Positions 34,336-42,255 of a stretch of DNA of 64,000 nt are shown piece by piece; position 1 is the stretch's first letter, and each line of letters opens with the position of its first letter. The position numbers and the translations under genes are program-made. Under the pieces are notes generated by a model that was given only the letters and a program-made list of their open reading frames with translations, was not told the DNA's origin and did not search any database. The stretch comes from Streptomyces venezuelae ATCC 10712 (GTDB lineage Bacteria; Actinomycetota; Actinomycetes; Streptomycetales; Streptomycetaceae), in the NCBI RefSeq assembly GCF_008639165.1, contig NZ_CP029197.1:2852001-2916000 (forward strand), given 5' to 3'.

Positions 34336-35131
34336 CCTGCACCACCACCTTCCGCGTCGCCGCCGCCTGGGCCGCCCGCCCGGCGCCGAACAGCACCACC
34401 GCCCAGGCGCCCTGGAAGGCGTACGCCCCCGCGAGCTCCCAGCCCTCGTACTTCCCCAGGTACACATCGGCCGGCACCTGGAGCAGCGACGCCCACGGCA
34501 GGACGCGGGCGACCTCGCCGAGCGCGCCGGGGAAGACGTTCAGGGGCAGCAGCATCCCCGAGAAGAACAGCCCGCCCAGCCAGGCCACCTGCACCACGCC
34601 CTGGCCGTCGAGCAGCCAGAACGCGCTCATCGCCACCAGGTACCAGATCGCGAAGCTGACCGTGGAACCCAGCGCCACGGCCACCAGGAAGGCGAGCCAG
34701 CCCCCCGGGCCTGAGGGCAGGGTGAAGCGGAAGGCGAGCCAGCCGAGGGCCATCGGAGCGACGCCGCGGCCGAGCAACTGGTAGGCGGACCGGCCCGCGT
34801 TGGCCGAGAACCACCAGGTCTGCAGGTCGGCGGGGCGGTAGAGGTCGACCGCGATGTCCCCGGTCCTGATCCGCTCGATCAGCTCGTCCTCGAAGCCACC
34901 GCCCATCATCCCGCAGACCGTGATCAGCGCCTGCCCGATCCACACGTACGCCAGGGCGTCGTCCATCGAGTAGCCGCCGAGCCGGGGACGTTCGTCCCAG
35001 AGGGCGATGTAGGTGTACGACAGGATGAAGCCGAAGACGGTGTTGGTGAAGACCCCGGCCGCCGTCGCCACCCGGTAGGTGGCGTAGCGCCGGAAACCGC
35101 CCGCGGCCACCGTCGCGTACAGCCGCAGCAT
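34328..35131 (-). CDS. ABC-2 type permease, first subunit
   Basis: The 267-residue membrane protein has about six helices and is a homologue of the next gene (shared pattern FGFILSYTYIALW, DLYRPADLQTWW against FLMRPAPLLAQ). Together the two permeases and the ATPase form an exporter of unknown substrate; similar triplets are linked to lipid or peptide-antibiotic export. ATG at 35131 follows GGAGGAG; an in-frame ATG at 35161 is less likely. Confidence 0.86.
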   Translation of the reverse strand: MLRLYATVAAGGFRRYATYRVATAAGVFTNTVFGFILSYTYIALWDERPRLGGYSMDDALAYVWIGQALITVCGMMGGGFEDELIERIRTGDIAVDLYRPADLQTWWFSANAGRSAYQLLGRGVAPMALGWLAFRFTLPSGPGGWLAFLVAVALGSTVSFAIWYLVAMSAFWLLDGQGVVQVAWLGGLFFSGMLLPLNVFPGALGEVARVLPWASLLQVPADVYLGKYEGWELAGAYAFQGAWAVVLFGAGRAAQAAATRKVVVQGG

Positions 35132-35279
35132 GCGGCTTCTCCTCCCCGGTCCGTAAAGCACCGAAAAACGCCGAAGCGCACGACCCTAGCGAAGCGCCGG
35201 CGCGGACCGCGACCGGATTTCCCGTCAGCTTCGGGTCGCGTTCAGGAGTTTCGTCCCCTTGAGGGCAATATGAGGTGTC

Positions 35280-37445
35280 ATGCCCCCTTCCTCCGGTACG
35301 AGCGACTCCGACGCCCCCCGGCCGGCCCGCACACCCGGCTGGGAACCGAGGGACCCCACCCTCACCCCTCCCCCACCCCCCGCCCGGAAGAGCCGCCCCC
35401 GCCGCCTCCTGCGCACCCTCCTCTGGCTGCTGCTCCTCGGCACCCTGCTGCTCGCCGGCGCCTTCGCCGCCGGCTACCTCCTCGTGGAGATCCCGCCCGC
35501 CAACGCCGCCGCCGTCGCCCAGTCCAACGTCTACCTCTACCGGGACGGCAGCACCCTCGCCCGCGACGGCGAGACCAACCGCGAGAACGTCCGGCTCGAC
35601 CGCGTCCCCCTCACCGTCCGGCGGGCCGTCCTCGCCGCCGAGGACCGCGACTTCCACACCTCACGCGCCGTCGACCCCAAGGCCATGGTCCGCGCCGCCT
35701 GGAACACCGTCACCGGCAAGGGCCGCCAGTCCGGCTCCACCATCACCCAGCAGTACGTCAAGAACTACTACCTGGGCCAGGAACAGACCCTCACCCGGAA
35801 GGCCAAGGAGTTCTTCATCGCGATCAAACTCGGCCGCGAGAAGAGCAAGGAGGAGATCCTCCAGGGCTACCTCAACACCAGCTACTTCGGCCGCAACGCC
35901 TACGGCGTCCAGGCCGCCGCCCGCGCCTACTACGGCAAGGACGTCGAGGACCTCGACACCGCCGAAGGCGCGTACCTCGCCTCCGTCCTCAAGGCCCCCA
36001 GCGCCTACGACGTCACCACCCACCCCGAGAACCGCGCCAAGGCCGTGGCCCGCTGGAACTACGTCCTCGACGGCATGGTCACCGAAGGCTGGCTCACCCG
36101 CGCCGACCGCGCCACCGCCGCCTTCCCCACCCCCCAGACCGCCCGGCCCGCCACCGGCCTCTCCGGACAGCGCGGCTACCTCGTCCAGGCCGTCGAGGAG
36201 TACCTGACCGGGCACGGCATCATCGACGAGAAGACCCTCGCCGGCGGCGGCTTCCGGATCACCACCACCCTCGAACCCGCCAAACAGGACGCCCTCGTCC
36301 AGGCCGTCGAAGACCGGGTCATGACCCGGCTCGACCCCGCGAACGCCCCCGCCGACCGGTACGTCCGCGTCGGGGCGGCCGCCGTCGACCCGGCGACCGG
36401 CAAGGTCCTCGCGATGTACGGCGGCGTCGACTACACCCAGCAGTACGTCAACAACGCCACCCGCCGCGACTACCAGGTCGGCTCCACCTTCAAGCCCTTC
36501 GTCTTCACCGCCGCCGTACAGAGCGGCGCCCAGACCCAGCACGGCGAACCCATCACCCCCTACACCGTCTACGACGGCACCAACCGGCGGCCCGTCGAGG
36601 GCTGGACCGGCAGCCCGTACGACCCCGCCAACGAGGACGACGAGAGCTACGGCGAGATCCCCGTCGGCACCGCCACCGACCTCTCCGTCAACGCCGTGTA
36701 CGCCCAGATGGCCGTCGACGTCGGCCCCGGACACGTACGCCGCACCGCGGTCTCCCTCGGCCTGCCCGGCAGCACGCCCGACCTCACCGCCTCCCCCTCC
36801 ATCGCCCTCGGCCCCGCCACCGCCAGCGTCCTCGACATGGCCACCGCGTACGCCACCCTCGCCGCGCACGGCCGGCACGGCCGCTACAGCCTCGTCGAGC
36901 GCCTCAGCCGGGACGGCCAGGAGATCGGCCTCCCCGCCCCCGAGGCCCGGCAGGCCGTCACCCGGGAAGCCGCCGACACCACCACCTCGATCCTCCGCAG
37001 CGTCGTCGAGACCGGCACCGGAACCGCCGCGCAGACCGCCGGCCGGCCGGCCGCCGGGAAGACCGGCACCGCCGAGGACGACAAGGCCGCGTGGTTCGCC
37101 GGCTACACCCCGGAGCTCGCCACCGTCGTCGCCCTGATGGGCCAGGACCCCGAGTCCGGCCGGCAGGAACCGCTCTACGGGGCGCTCGGACTGCCCCGGA
37201 TCAACGGAGGCGGCGCGCCCGCCGAGATCTGGGGCCAGTTCACCCGCGAGGCACTGGCGGGCACGGCGCCGCGGGACTTCGAGCTCCAGCTGATGCCGGG
37301 GGCGGAGGAGCCGCCGCCGGTGCCACCGATGCCGGACGGCCCCGAGGGGGCCGACGGCGGGGGTGGTGGGGGCGGGGACGAGACGGGCGAGGCCGGCCCC
37401 GGGGCGTCCTCACCCGCGCCCCGGCCCAGCCCCTCGCGTCAGTGA
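35280..37445 (+). CDS. Class A penicillin-binding protein (transglycosylase/transpeptidase)
   Basis: The 721-residue bifunctional peptidoglycan synthase has a short cytosolic Pro-rich tail, one membrane helix (LLWLLLLGTLLLAGAFAAGY), a GT51 domain with catalytic Glu121 (LAAEDRDFHTS) and GSTITQQYVKNYYL, and a transpeptidase domain with nucleophile Ser402 (VGSTFKPF), SVN (DLSVNAVYAQM) and KTG (AGKTGTAEDD). The C-terminus is a Pro/Gly-rich tail. ATG at 35280 follows GAGGTG. It polymerises and crosslinks glycan strands outside the membrane. Its end overlaps the convergent SMR gene by 7 bp. Confidence 0.95.
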   Translation: MPPSSGTSDSDAPRPARTPGWEPRDPTLTPPPPPARKSRPRRLLRTLLWLLLLGTLLLAGAFAAGYLLVEIPPANAAAVAQSNVYLYRDGSTLARDGETNRENVRLDRVPLTVRRAVLAAEDRDFHTSRAVDPKAMVRAAWNTVTGKGRQSGSTITQQYVKNYYLGQEQTLTRKAKEFFIAIKLGREKSKEEILQGYLNTSYFGRNAYGVQAAARAYYGKDVEDLDTAEGAYLASVLKAPSAYDVTTHPENRAKAVARWNYVLDGMVTEGWLTRADRATAAFPTPQTARPATGLSGQRGYLVQAVEEYLTGHGIIDEKTLAGGGFRITTTLEPAKQDALVQAVEDRVMTRLDPANAPADRYVRVGAAAVDPATGKVLAMYGGVDYTQQYVNNATRRDYQVGSTFKPFVFTAAVQSGAQTQHGEPITPYTVYDGTNRRPVEGWTGSPYDPANEDDESYGEIPVGTATDLSVNAVYAQMAVDVGPGHVRRTAVSLGLPGSTPDLTASPSIALGPATASVLDMATAYATLAAHGRHGRYSLVERLSRDGQEIGLPAPEARQAVTREAADTTTSILRSVVETGTGTAAQTAGRPAAGKTGTAEDDKAAWFAGYTPELATVVALMGQDPESGRQEPLYGALGLPRINGGGAPAEIWGQFTREALAGTAPRDFELQLMPGAEEPPPVPPMPDGPEGADGGGGGGGDETGEAGPGASSPAPRPSPSRQ

Positions 37446-37759
37446 CCCGAAGTCGCCTTCAGACCCACGACGGCGACCAGCAGCAGACAGACGAAGAAGA
37501 TCCGGGCGGCGGTCGCCGGCTCACCGAGCACCACCATGCCGAGCACCGCCGCACCGGCCGCGCCGATGCCCACCCACACGCCGTACGCCGTACCGATGGG
37601 CAGGGTCTTGGCGGCCTGCGAGAGCAGCAGCATCGAGGCGACGATCCCGGCGCCGGTGAACACGCTCGGCCAGAGCCGCGTGAAGCCGTCGGTGTACTTC
37701 ATCCCGATCGACCAGCCGACTTCCAGCAGACCCGCGACGACAAGAAGAACCCACGCCAT
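37439..37759 (-). CDS. SMR-family guanidinium exporter (SugE/Gdx-like)
   Basis: The 106-residue protein has four membrane helices and matches the SugE/Gdx branch of small multidrug resistance proteins: GLLEVGWSIGMKYTDGFTRL with the essential Glu13 and Trp16, then LPIGTAYGVWVGIGAAGAAV and the closing LGEPATAARIFFVCLLL. Gdx proteins export guanidinium in exchange for protons as antiparallel dimers. A guanidine-III riboswitch lies just upstream, which strongly supports guanidinium as substrate over quaternary ammonium drugs. Confidence 0.92.
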   Translation of the reverse strand: MAWVLLVVAGLLEVGWSIGMKYTDGFTRLWPSVFTGAGIVASMLLLSQAAKTLPIGTAYGVWVGIGAAGAAVLGMVVLGEPATAARIFFVCLLLVAVVGLKATSGH

Positions 37760-37795
37760 GACGACGACACCTCCGAGAGACGGAACAACAGGGGT

Positions 37796-37837
37796 GCGTC
37801 GTCTTGTCGGAATCCCGGTACGGCGCGTCTCGTCGGG
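37796..37837 (-). promoter_or_regulatory. Guanidine-III (ykkC-III) riboswitch
   Basis: Read on the minus strand, the leader contains CCCGACGAGACGCGCCGTAC, then CGGGATTCCGACAAGACGAC and GC. It closely matches the compact guanidine-III aptamer: the ACGAG and GCGCCGTACC blocks, a short hairpin, and the ACAAGACG-GCGC block that forms the pseudoknot. It ends ~36 nt before the exporter start, close to the GGAGGTG ribosome site, as expected for translational control in which guanidine opens the site. Confidence 0.88.
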
Positions 37838-37861
37838 TGTCTCCAGGCTAGCAAAGAACGG

Positions 37862-37899
37862 CTCAGGGCCCCGGTGACGGTGATCACCAGGGCCCTGAG
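37862..37899. terminator. Terminator hairpin after the GroES-like gene
   Basis: CTCAGGGCCC (37862-37871) and GGGCCCTGAG (37890-37899) are perfect 10-bp arms with inner GGTGA/TCACC pairing, 14 bp past the GroES-like stop. Confidence 0.85.
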
Positions 37900-37912
37900 A
37901 AGCCTCGGACGC

Positions 37913-38251
37913 CTACAGGTAGAGCCCGGTCGAGTCCGTCGTCCCCTGGAACCGGTCCGCCGCCACCGCGTGCAGGTCGCGCTCCCGCATCAGGACGTAC
38001 GCGACACCCCGCACCTCGACCTCGGCGCGGTCCTCGGGGTCGTACAGCACCCGGTCACCGATCTCGACCGTACGGACGTTCTGACCGACCGCGACCACCT
38101 CGGCCCAGGCAAGGCGACGACCGACGGCGGCCGTCGCCGGAATCAGGATGCCCCCGCCGGAACGCCGCTCCCCCTCGGGAGAGTCGGTGCGGACCAGGAC
38201 CCGGTCGTGGAGCATCCGGATGGGCAGCTTGTCGTGCGTGTTCTCGCTCAC
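37913..38251 (-). CDS. GroES-like (Cpn10 family) protein, orphan copy
   Basis: The 112-residue protein has the chaperonin-10 fold pattern: IRMLHDRVLVRTDSPEGERR, SGGGILIPATA, AEVVAVGQNVRTVEIGDRVL and YDPEDRAEVEVRGVAYVLMR. The mobile loop region differs from the usual GGI(V/I)LPD and no groEL gene is beside it. It may cap a distant chaperonin or have taken another role. The start is GTG at 38251; the N- and C-terminal extensions (MSENTHDKLP, FQGTTDSTGLYL) are longer than in ordinary GroES. Confidence 0.85.
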   Translation of the reverse strand: MSENTHDKLPIRMLHDRVLVRTDSPEGERRSGGGILIPATAAVGRRLAWAEVVAVGQNVRTVEIGDRVLYDPEDRAEVEVRGVAYVLMRERDLHAVAADRFQGTTDSTGLYL

Positions 38252-38297
38252 GGAGTGAACCTACCTGCCCGCCCCCGGGGCCCGCGGCGGGGAGGGG

Positions 38298-38618
38298 TCA
38301 CCTCTTCCCCTTGCGGGAGGACGCGGCGAGCAGCCCGACCACCGCCACGGCGACGAGCGCCACCGGAACGACCCGCTCCAGCCGGGGCGCGCCGTCCTCA
38401 TGAGTGAAACGTGCCTTCACATCCGAGACGACCCGGTTCACGGCGACGTACGCCCGCCCGGCGGTCTGGTCGACCGTCGAGGCGACCTTGGCCTTCGCGT
38501 CCCCGATGATCGTCTTCGGGTGCATCCGAATGCCGATCTCGTCGAGAGTGACGGCGAGCTGCTCGCGCCGGCGGACGATGTCCGCCTCGATCTGCGCAGG
38601 GGTCCTGGCCTCCGACAC
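38298..38618 (-). CDS. DUF3618 domain protein
   Basis: The 106-residue protein begins with the DUF3618 pattern (RTPAQIEADIVRRREQLAVT, then LDEIGIRMHP), a predicted helical region and one C-terminal membrane helix (RVVPVALVAVAVVGLLAASS) ending RKGKR. Such proteins are small inner-membrane-anchored helices of unknown function. GTG at 38618 has GGAGG 7 nt upstream. Confidence 0.82.
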   Translation of the reverse strand: MSEARTPAQIEADIVRRREQLAVTLDEIGIRMHPKTIIGDAKAKVASTVDQTAGRAYVAVNRVVSDVKARFTHEDGAPRLERVVPVALVAVAVVGLLAASSRKGKR

Positions 38619-38744
38619 CGCGCTGCCTCCGTAGTCGTGATCCGGTCGTTGTGGACAGTCTGTCAGCTCCGCAGCCGCGGGGCTGTCCCCGACCCCCATT
38701 AGGCTCTGAATGCGTACGCGAACCATCCCCGAGGAGAGCCAGCC

Positions 38745-39218
38745 ATGAGCGAGCGACTGCAGCCCGGCGACACCGCCCCCGCCTTCACCCTGCCCGACGC
38801 GGACGGCACCGACGTCTCCCTCGCGGACCACAAGGGCCGCAAGGTCATCGTCTACTTCTACCCCGCCGCGCTCACCCCCGGCTGCACGAAGCAGGCCTGC
38901 GACTTCACCGACAACCTCGACGTACTGGCCGCCGCGGGCTACGACGTCATCGGCGTCTCGCCGGACAAGCCGGAGAAGCTGGCGAAGTTCCGCGAGAAGG
39001 AGAACCTCAAGGTCACCCTGGTCGGCGACCCGTCGAAGGAGACCCTGGAGGCGTACGGCGCCTTCGGCGAGAAGAAGCTGTACGGCAAGACGGTGACGGG
39101 CGTGATCCGCTCGACCGTCGTCGTCGACGAGGACGGCAAGGTGGAGCACGCCTTCTACAACGTGAAGGCGACCGGCCACGTGGCGAAGATCCTCAGGGAC
39201 CTCTCCATCGAAGCCTGA
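38745..39218 (+). CDS. bcp: Thiol peroxidase, Bcp/peroxiredoxin Q
   Basis: The 157-residue cytosolic peroxiredoxin has the peroxidatic Cys47 in LTPGCTKQACDF and a resolving Cys52 five residues later, as in Bcp/PrxQ. Other family features are GDTAPAFTLPDADGTDVSL, KVIVYFYPAA and DVIGVSPDKPEKLAKF. It reduces hydrogen and organic peroxides using thioredoxin. ATG at 38745 follows GAGGAGAG. Confidence 0.95.
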   Translation: MSERLQPGDTAPAFTLPDADGTDVSLADHKGRKVIVYFYPAALTPGCTKQACDFTDNLDVLAAAGYDVIGVSPDKPEKLAKFREKENLKVTLVGDPSKETLEAYGAFGEKKLYGKTVTGVIRSTVVVDEDGKVEHAFYNVKATGHVAKILRDLSIEA

Positions 39219-39331
39219 ACCGCCACCCGGGCGACGTGACGGACGTCCCATCCCGGGCGACTTCCGTTTGTGATCGGCATGATCGTGCAGAAGGTCCTCT
39301 GGAGTTTTTCCCGGAGAGAGGACGTACGGCC

Positions 39332-40831
39332 ATGCCGGCCACAGACCGCGACGGCCACGTCGCCGATCCCGAGGCCCAGAGGCGTCACCCGCTGCTGTTC
39401 AAAGCCGTCAGCCGGCGGCGGCAGCCCAGACTGCGGCGCACCGACATCACCGTCACCGACGAGGCGGCCGTCAAGCGGGCCGTGAAGGCGGCCTCCCTCG
39501 GCAACGCCATGGAATGGTTCGACTTCGGCATCTACGCCTACCTGGCCGTCACCCTCGGTCACGTCTTCTTCCCCGCGGGCAACGACACCGTCCAGCTGCT
39601 GTCGTCCTTCGCGACGTTCGCGGTCGCCTTCCTGGTCCGCCCGCTCGGCGGCATGGTGTTCGGCCCGATGGGTGACCGGCTCGGCCGCAAGAAGGTCCTC
39701 GCCCTCACGATGATCCTCATGGCCGTCGGCACCTTCGCGATCGGCCTCATCCCGTCGTACGCCTCCATCGGCTTCTGGGCGCCGGTCCTCCTCGTCCTCT
39801 TCCGGATGCTCCAGGGCTTCTCCACCGGCGGCGAATACGGCGGCGCCTCCACCTTCATCGCCGAGTACGCCCCCGACCGCCGCAGGGGCTACTTCGGCAG
39901 CTTCCTGGAGTTCGGCACCCTGGCCGGGTACGTCGCCGCGGCCGGCCTCGTGACCGCGCTCACCGGCTGGCTCGGCTCCGACACCATGGAGGCGTGGGGC
40001 TGGCGCGTGCCGTTCCTGGTCGCGGGCCCGCTGGGGCTCGTCGGCCTCTACCTGCGGCTGCGGCTCGACGAGACGCCCGCCTACCAGAAACTGGAGAGCG
40101 ACACGGCCCGCGCCTCCGAGGCGGCGGACGCGGTGGAGACCTCCACCAAGGGCGACCTCGCGAAGATCTTCCGGCAGCAGTGGCCGACGCTGATCCTGTG
40201 CATCGCGCTGGTCGGCGCGTACAACATCACCGACTACATGCTGCTGTCGTACATGCCGACGTACCTCTCCGACGAGCTCGGCTACAGCGAGACCCACGGC
40301 CTGCTGATCCTGCTGCTCGTGATGGTGCTGCTGATGCTGATCATCACTCAGGTCGGCCGTCTCAACGACCGCTTCGGGCGGAAGCCGGTGCTGATGGCGG
40401 GCATGCTGGGCTTCCTCTTCCTGTCGCTGCCCGCGTTCCTGCTGATCGGCCAGGGCGGCGTGCCCGCGATCACGGCGGGCATGCTGATGCTCGGCCTGTC
40501 CCTGGTGTGCATGCTCGGCACGATGTCGGCGGCGCTCCCGGCGCTCTTCCCGACGGACGTCCGCTACGGCTCCCTGTCGGTGGGCTACAACCTGTCGGCG
40601 TCGCTGTTCGGCGGCACGACCCCGCTGGTGATCACGGCCCTCATCGGGGCGACCGGCAGCAACCTGATGCCGGCGTACTACGCGATGGGCGCGGCGCTCG
40701 TCGGGGTGGTCGCGGTCGCCTGCATGAAGGAGACGGCCCAGAAGCCCCTGGAGGGCTCCCCGCCGTCGGTGGAAACCCCGGAGGAAGCGGCGGAACTGGT
40801 GATGTCCCAGGCCCCGGAACCGAAGTTCTGA
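39332..40831 (+). CDS. MFS metabolite:proton symporter (MHS family, ProP-like)
   Basis: The 499-residue protein has 12 membrane helices. It shows the MHS signature SLGNAMEWFDFGIYAYLAVT, the loop-2 motif GPMGDRLGRKKVLAL, GFSTGGEYGGASTFIAEYAP and the matching loop-8 motif GRLNDRFGRKPVLM. Relatives carry proline/betaine (ProP), citrate, alpha-ketoglutarate or shikimate. The extended charged N-terminus (residues 1-55) is unusual. ATG at 39332 follows GAGAGGACG. Substrate is not certain. Confidence 0.9.
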   Translation: MPATDRDGHVADPEAQRRHPLLFKAVSRRRQPRLRRTDITVTDEAAVKRAVKAASLGNAMEWFDFGIYAYLAVTLGHVFFPAGNDTVQLLSSFATFAVAFLVRPLGGMVFGPMGDRLGRKKVLALTMILMAVGTFAIGLIPSYASIGFWAPVLLVLFRMLQGFSTGGEYGGASTFIAEYAPDRRRGYFGSFLEFGTLAGYVAAAGLVTALTGWLGSDTMEAWGWRVPFLVAGPLGLVGLYLRLRLDETPAYQKLESDTARASEAADAVETSTKGDLAKIFRQQWPTLILCIALVGAYNITDYMLLSYMPTYLSDELGYSETHGLLILLLVMVLLMLIITQVGRLNDRFGRKPVLMAGMLGFLFLSLPAFLLIGQGGVPAITAGMLMLGLSLVCMLGTMSAALPALFPTDVRYGSLSVGYNLSASLFGGTTPLVITALIGATGSNLMPAYYAMGAALVGVVAVACMKETAQKPLEGSPPSVETPEEAAELVMSQAPEPKF

Positions 40832-40852
40832 CCCTCCCCCGCCCGCGATAGC

Positions 40853-40879
40853 GCCCGCACCGGATGCCCCGGTGCGGGC
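40853..40879. terminator. Terminator hairpin after the MHS symporter
   Basis: GCCCGCACCGG (40853-40863) and CCGGTGCGGGC (40869-40879) are perfect 11-bp arms; a short T-containing tract follows. Confidence 0.88.
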
Positions 40880-40967
40880 CGTTCCGTTTCCGTGTACGCG
40901 ATATGACGTGACCGTCCGATATTCGGGTCGTTAGTACGTACGGGATCCGTACTGGGGAGGGGACGGG

Positions 40968-41618
40968 ATGGGGACGAGTGCGTACACGAGGGAACGCCTG
41001 GAAACAGCGGCCCGGGAGGCCCGAACGCTGACGGAGGCACTGGAGCGACTGGGGGTGGCCCCGAGGAGCCCGACGCGGAGGTACGTGCGGGAGCGGATGA
41101 GGAAGCTGGGGGTGGATGTCTCGCACTTCGAGCGGGAGGGGGTCCGCTGGACACGGGAGGTGCTGGCGGAGGCGGTGGCCGACTCGACGAGCGTGTACGA
41201 CGTACTACGGCGACTCGGGGTGGAGCTCGTGGGCGGGCAGCACGCCCACATCAGCCGGCGCATCAAGGCGTTCGGCATCGACACCTCGCACTTCACCACG
41301 TCGCGCTGGACCGAGCAGATGAGGCACAACCAGCGACGCCGACCGCCGGAGGAGATCCTCGTCCAGGACACCTCGACCCACCCGCGGCGTGAGAGGAGCA
41401 GCACCCTCAGGAGAGCGATGCTGGAGGTCGGCGTCGTGGAACGGTGCGCGCTGTGCGGGACCGAGGCGGTGTGGCGGGGTGAGCCACTGCCCCTGGAAGT
41501 CGACCACTCCGACGGCGACTGGCGGAACAATCGGATCGAGAACCTGCGGCTGCTGTGCCCCAACTGCCACTCCACGACGGACACGTACCGCGGGCGCGGA
41601 AAGGGGCGCACCCGATGA
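40968..41618 (+). CDS. HNH endonuclease, first of a tandem pair
   Basis: The 216-residue protein has two N-terminal helix-turn-helix-like repeats (LETAAREARTLTEALERLGV, and LAEAVADSTSVYDVLRRLGV), each followed by a short R-rich segment (RRYVRERMRKLGVDVSHF and ISRRIKAFGIDTSHF). The C-terminal HNH/zinc domain has CALCG, LEVDHSDGDWRNNRIENLRL and LCPNCHSTT. The repeats suggest DNA recognition, the HNH part DNA cutting. ATG at 40968 follows GGGGAGGGG. Its stop overlaps the start of a paralogue (ATGA). Target and biological role are unknown. Confidence 0.85.
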   Translation: MGTSAYTRERLETAAREARTLTEALERLGVAPRSPTRRYVRERMRKLGVDVSHFEREGVRWTREVLAEAVADSTSVYDVLRRLGVELVGGQHAHISRRIKAFGIDTSHFTTSRWTEQMRHNQRRRPPEEILVQDTSTHPRRERSSTLRRAMLEVGVVERCALCGTEAVWRGEPLPLEVDHSDGDWRNNRIENLRLLCPNCHSTTDTYRGRGKGRTR

Positions 41619-42178
41619 GGAACGGCGCCCCGTTCGGCAGGGGCATCCGGCCGAGCGCTCACGACGTACGGGAAGCGGTGGCGGCGTCGCTGTCCCTCCG
41701 GGAGGCCCTGCGCCGGCTGGGGCGCGCGGACAGCGGGGCGCAGCGCGCGAACCTACGACGCTGGATCACCGAGGACGACCTGTCGACCGCTCACTTCCTG
41801 GGGCAGGCTCACCAGCGAGGCAGAACGAGCCCGACGGCCAAGCGCCCGGAGGAAGTGCTGGTACGGCACAGCAACGGGCGCCGGACCGCCGCCAAGCAGC
41901 TGCACCGGGCACTGCGGGCGGTCGGTGTACCTGATGAGTGCGCCCGGTGCGGAGTCGGCCCCGAGTGGCTCGGCAGGCCGATGACGCTTGAGGTCGACCA
42001 CATCAGCGGCGACTGGAGCGACGACCGGCGCGAGAACCTTCGGCTGCTGTGCCCCAACTGCCATGCGACCACCACGACGTGGTGCCGGGGGGCGCCCGGT
42101 ACGATGACACGCAGCGAGCGGCGGTGGCGCAATGGCGACGCAGCAGACTTAGGATCTGTGGCCCTTGATCGGGCTTGA
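41615..42178 (+). CDS. HNH endonuclease, second of the pair, 3' end inside tRNA-Leu
   Basis: The 187-residue protein is a shorter paralogue of the preceding gene. One repeat (VREAVAASLSLREALRRLGR) precedes the HNH domain: CARCGVGPEWLG, LEVDHISGDWSDDRRENLRL, LCPNCHATTTTW. The reading frame continues past the natural end of the domain into the tRNA-Leu gene, and its last ~20 residues (RRWRNGDAADLGSVALDRA) are translated tRNA sequence. This implies either loss of an earlier stop or a recombination join at the tRNA. Start ATG at 41615 overlaps the first gene by 4 nt. Confidence 0.82.
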   Translation: MRNGAPFGRGIRPSAHDVREAVAASLSLREALRRLGRADSGAQRANLRRWITEDDLSTAHFLGQAHQRGRTSPTAKRPEEVLVRHSNGRRTAAKQLHRALRAVGVPDECARCGVGPEWLGRPMTLEVDHISGDWSDDRRENLRLLCPNCHATTTTWCRGAPGTMTRSERRWRNGDAADLGSVALDRA

Positions 42179-42201
42179 GGGTTCGAATCCCTTCCGCCGC
42201 A
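42118..42201 (+). tRNA. tRNA-Leu (anticodon TAG)
   Basis: A class II tRNA of 84 nt. Acceptor arms GCGGCGG (42118-42124) and CCGCCGC (42194-42200) pair; the anticodon stem CAGA/TCTG encloses CTTAGGA with anticodon TAG; the long variable arm GGCCCTTGATCGGGCT is typical of Leu; the T-arm contains GGTTCGAATCC. Discriminator A42201 is the expected leucine determinant. Confidence 0.95.
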
Positions 42202-42208
42202 CCGGAAC

Positions 42209-42240
42209 GGCCTGCGAATCGAAAGATCGGTTCGCAGGCC
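42209..42240. terminator. Terminator hairpin between tRNA-Leu and rdgB
   Basis: GGCCTGCGAA and TTCGCAGGCC are perfect 10-bp arms around a 12-nt loop. Convergent genes end on both sides, so it probably works in both directions. Confidence 0.85.
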
Positions 42241-42255
42241 GTCCGTTTGCGCTCC

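Noticed and set aside
38651..39331. N-terminal extension of the MHS symporter frame
   Set aside because: It overlaps the bcp gene in another frame; the transporter has its own ribosome site and start at 39332.
41615..42201. Integrated element with attachment sites at tRNA-Leu
   Set aside because: No integrase and no repeat of the tRNA 3' end was found nearby, so only the HNH overlap is reported.
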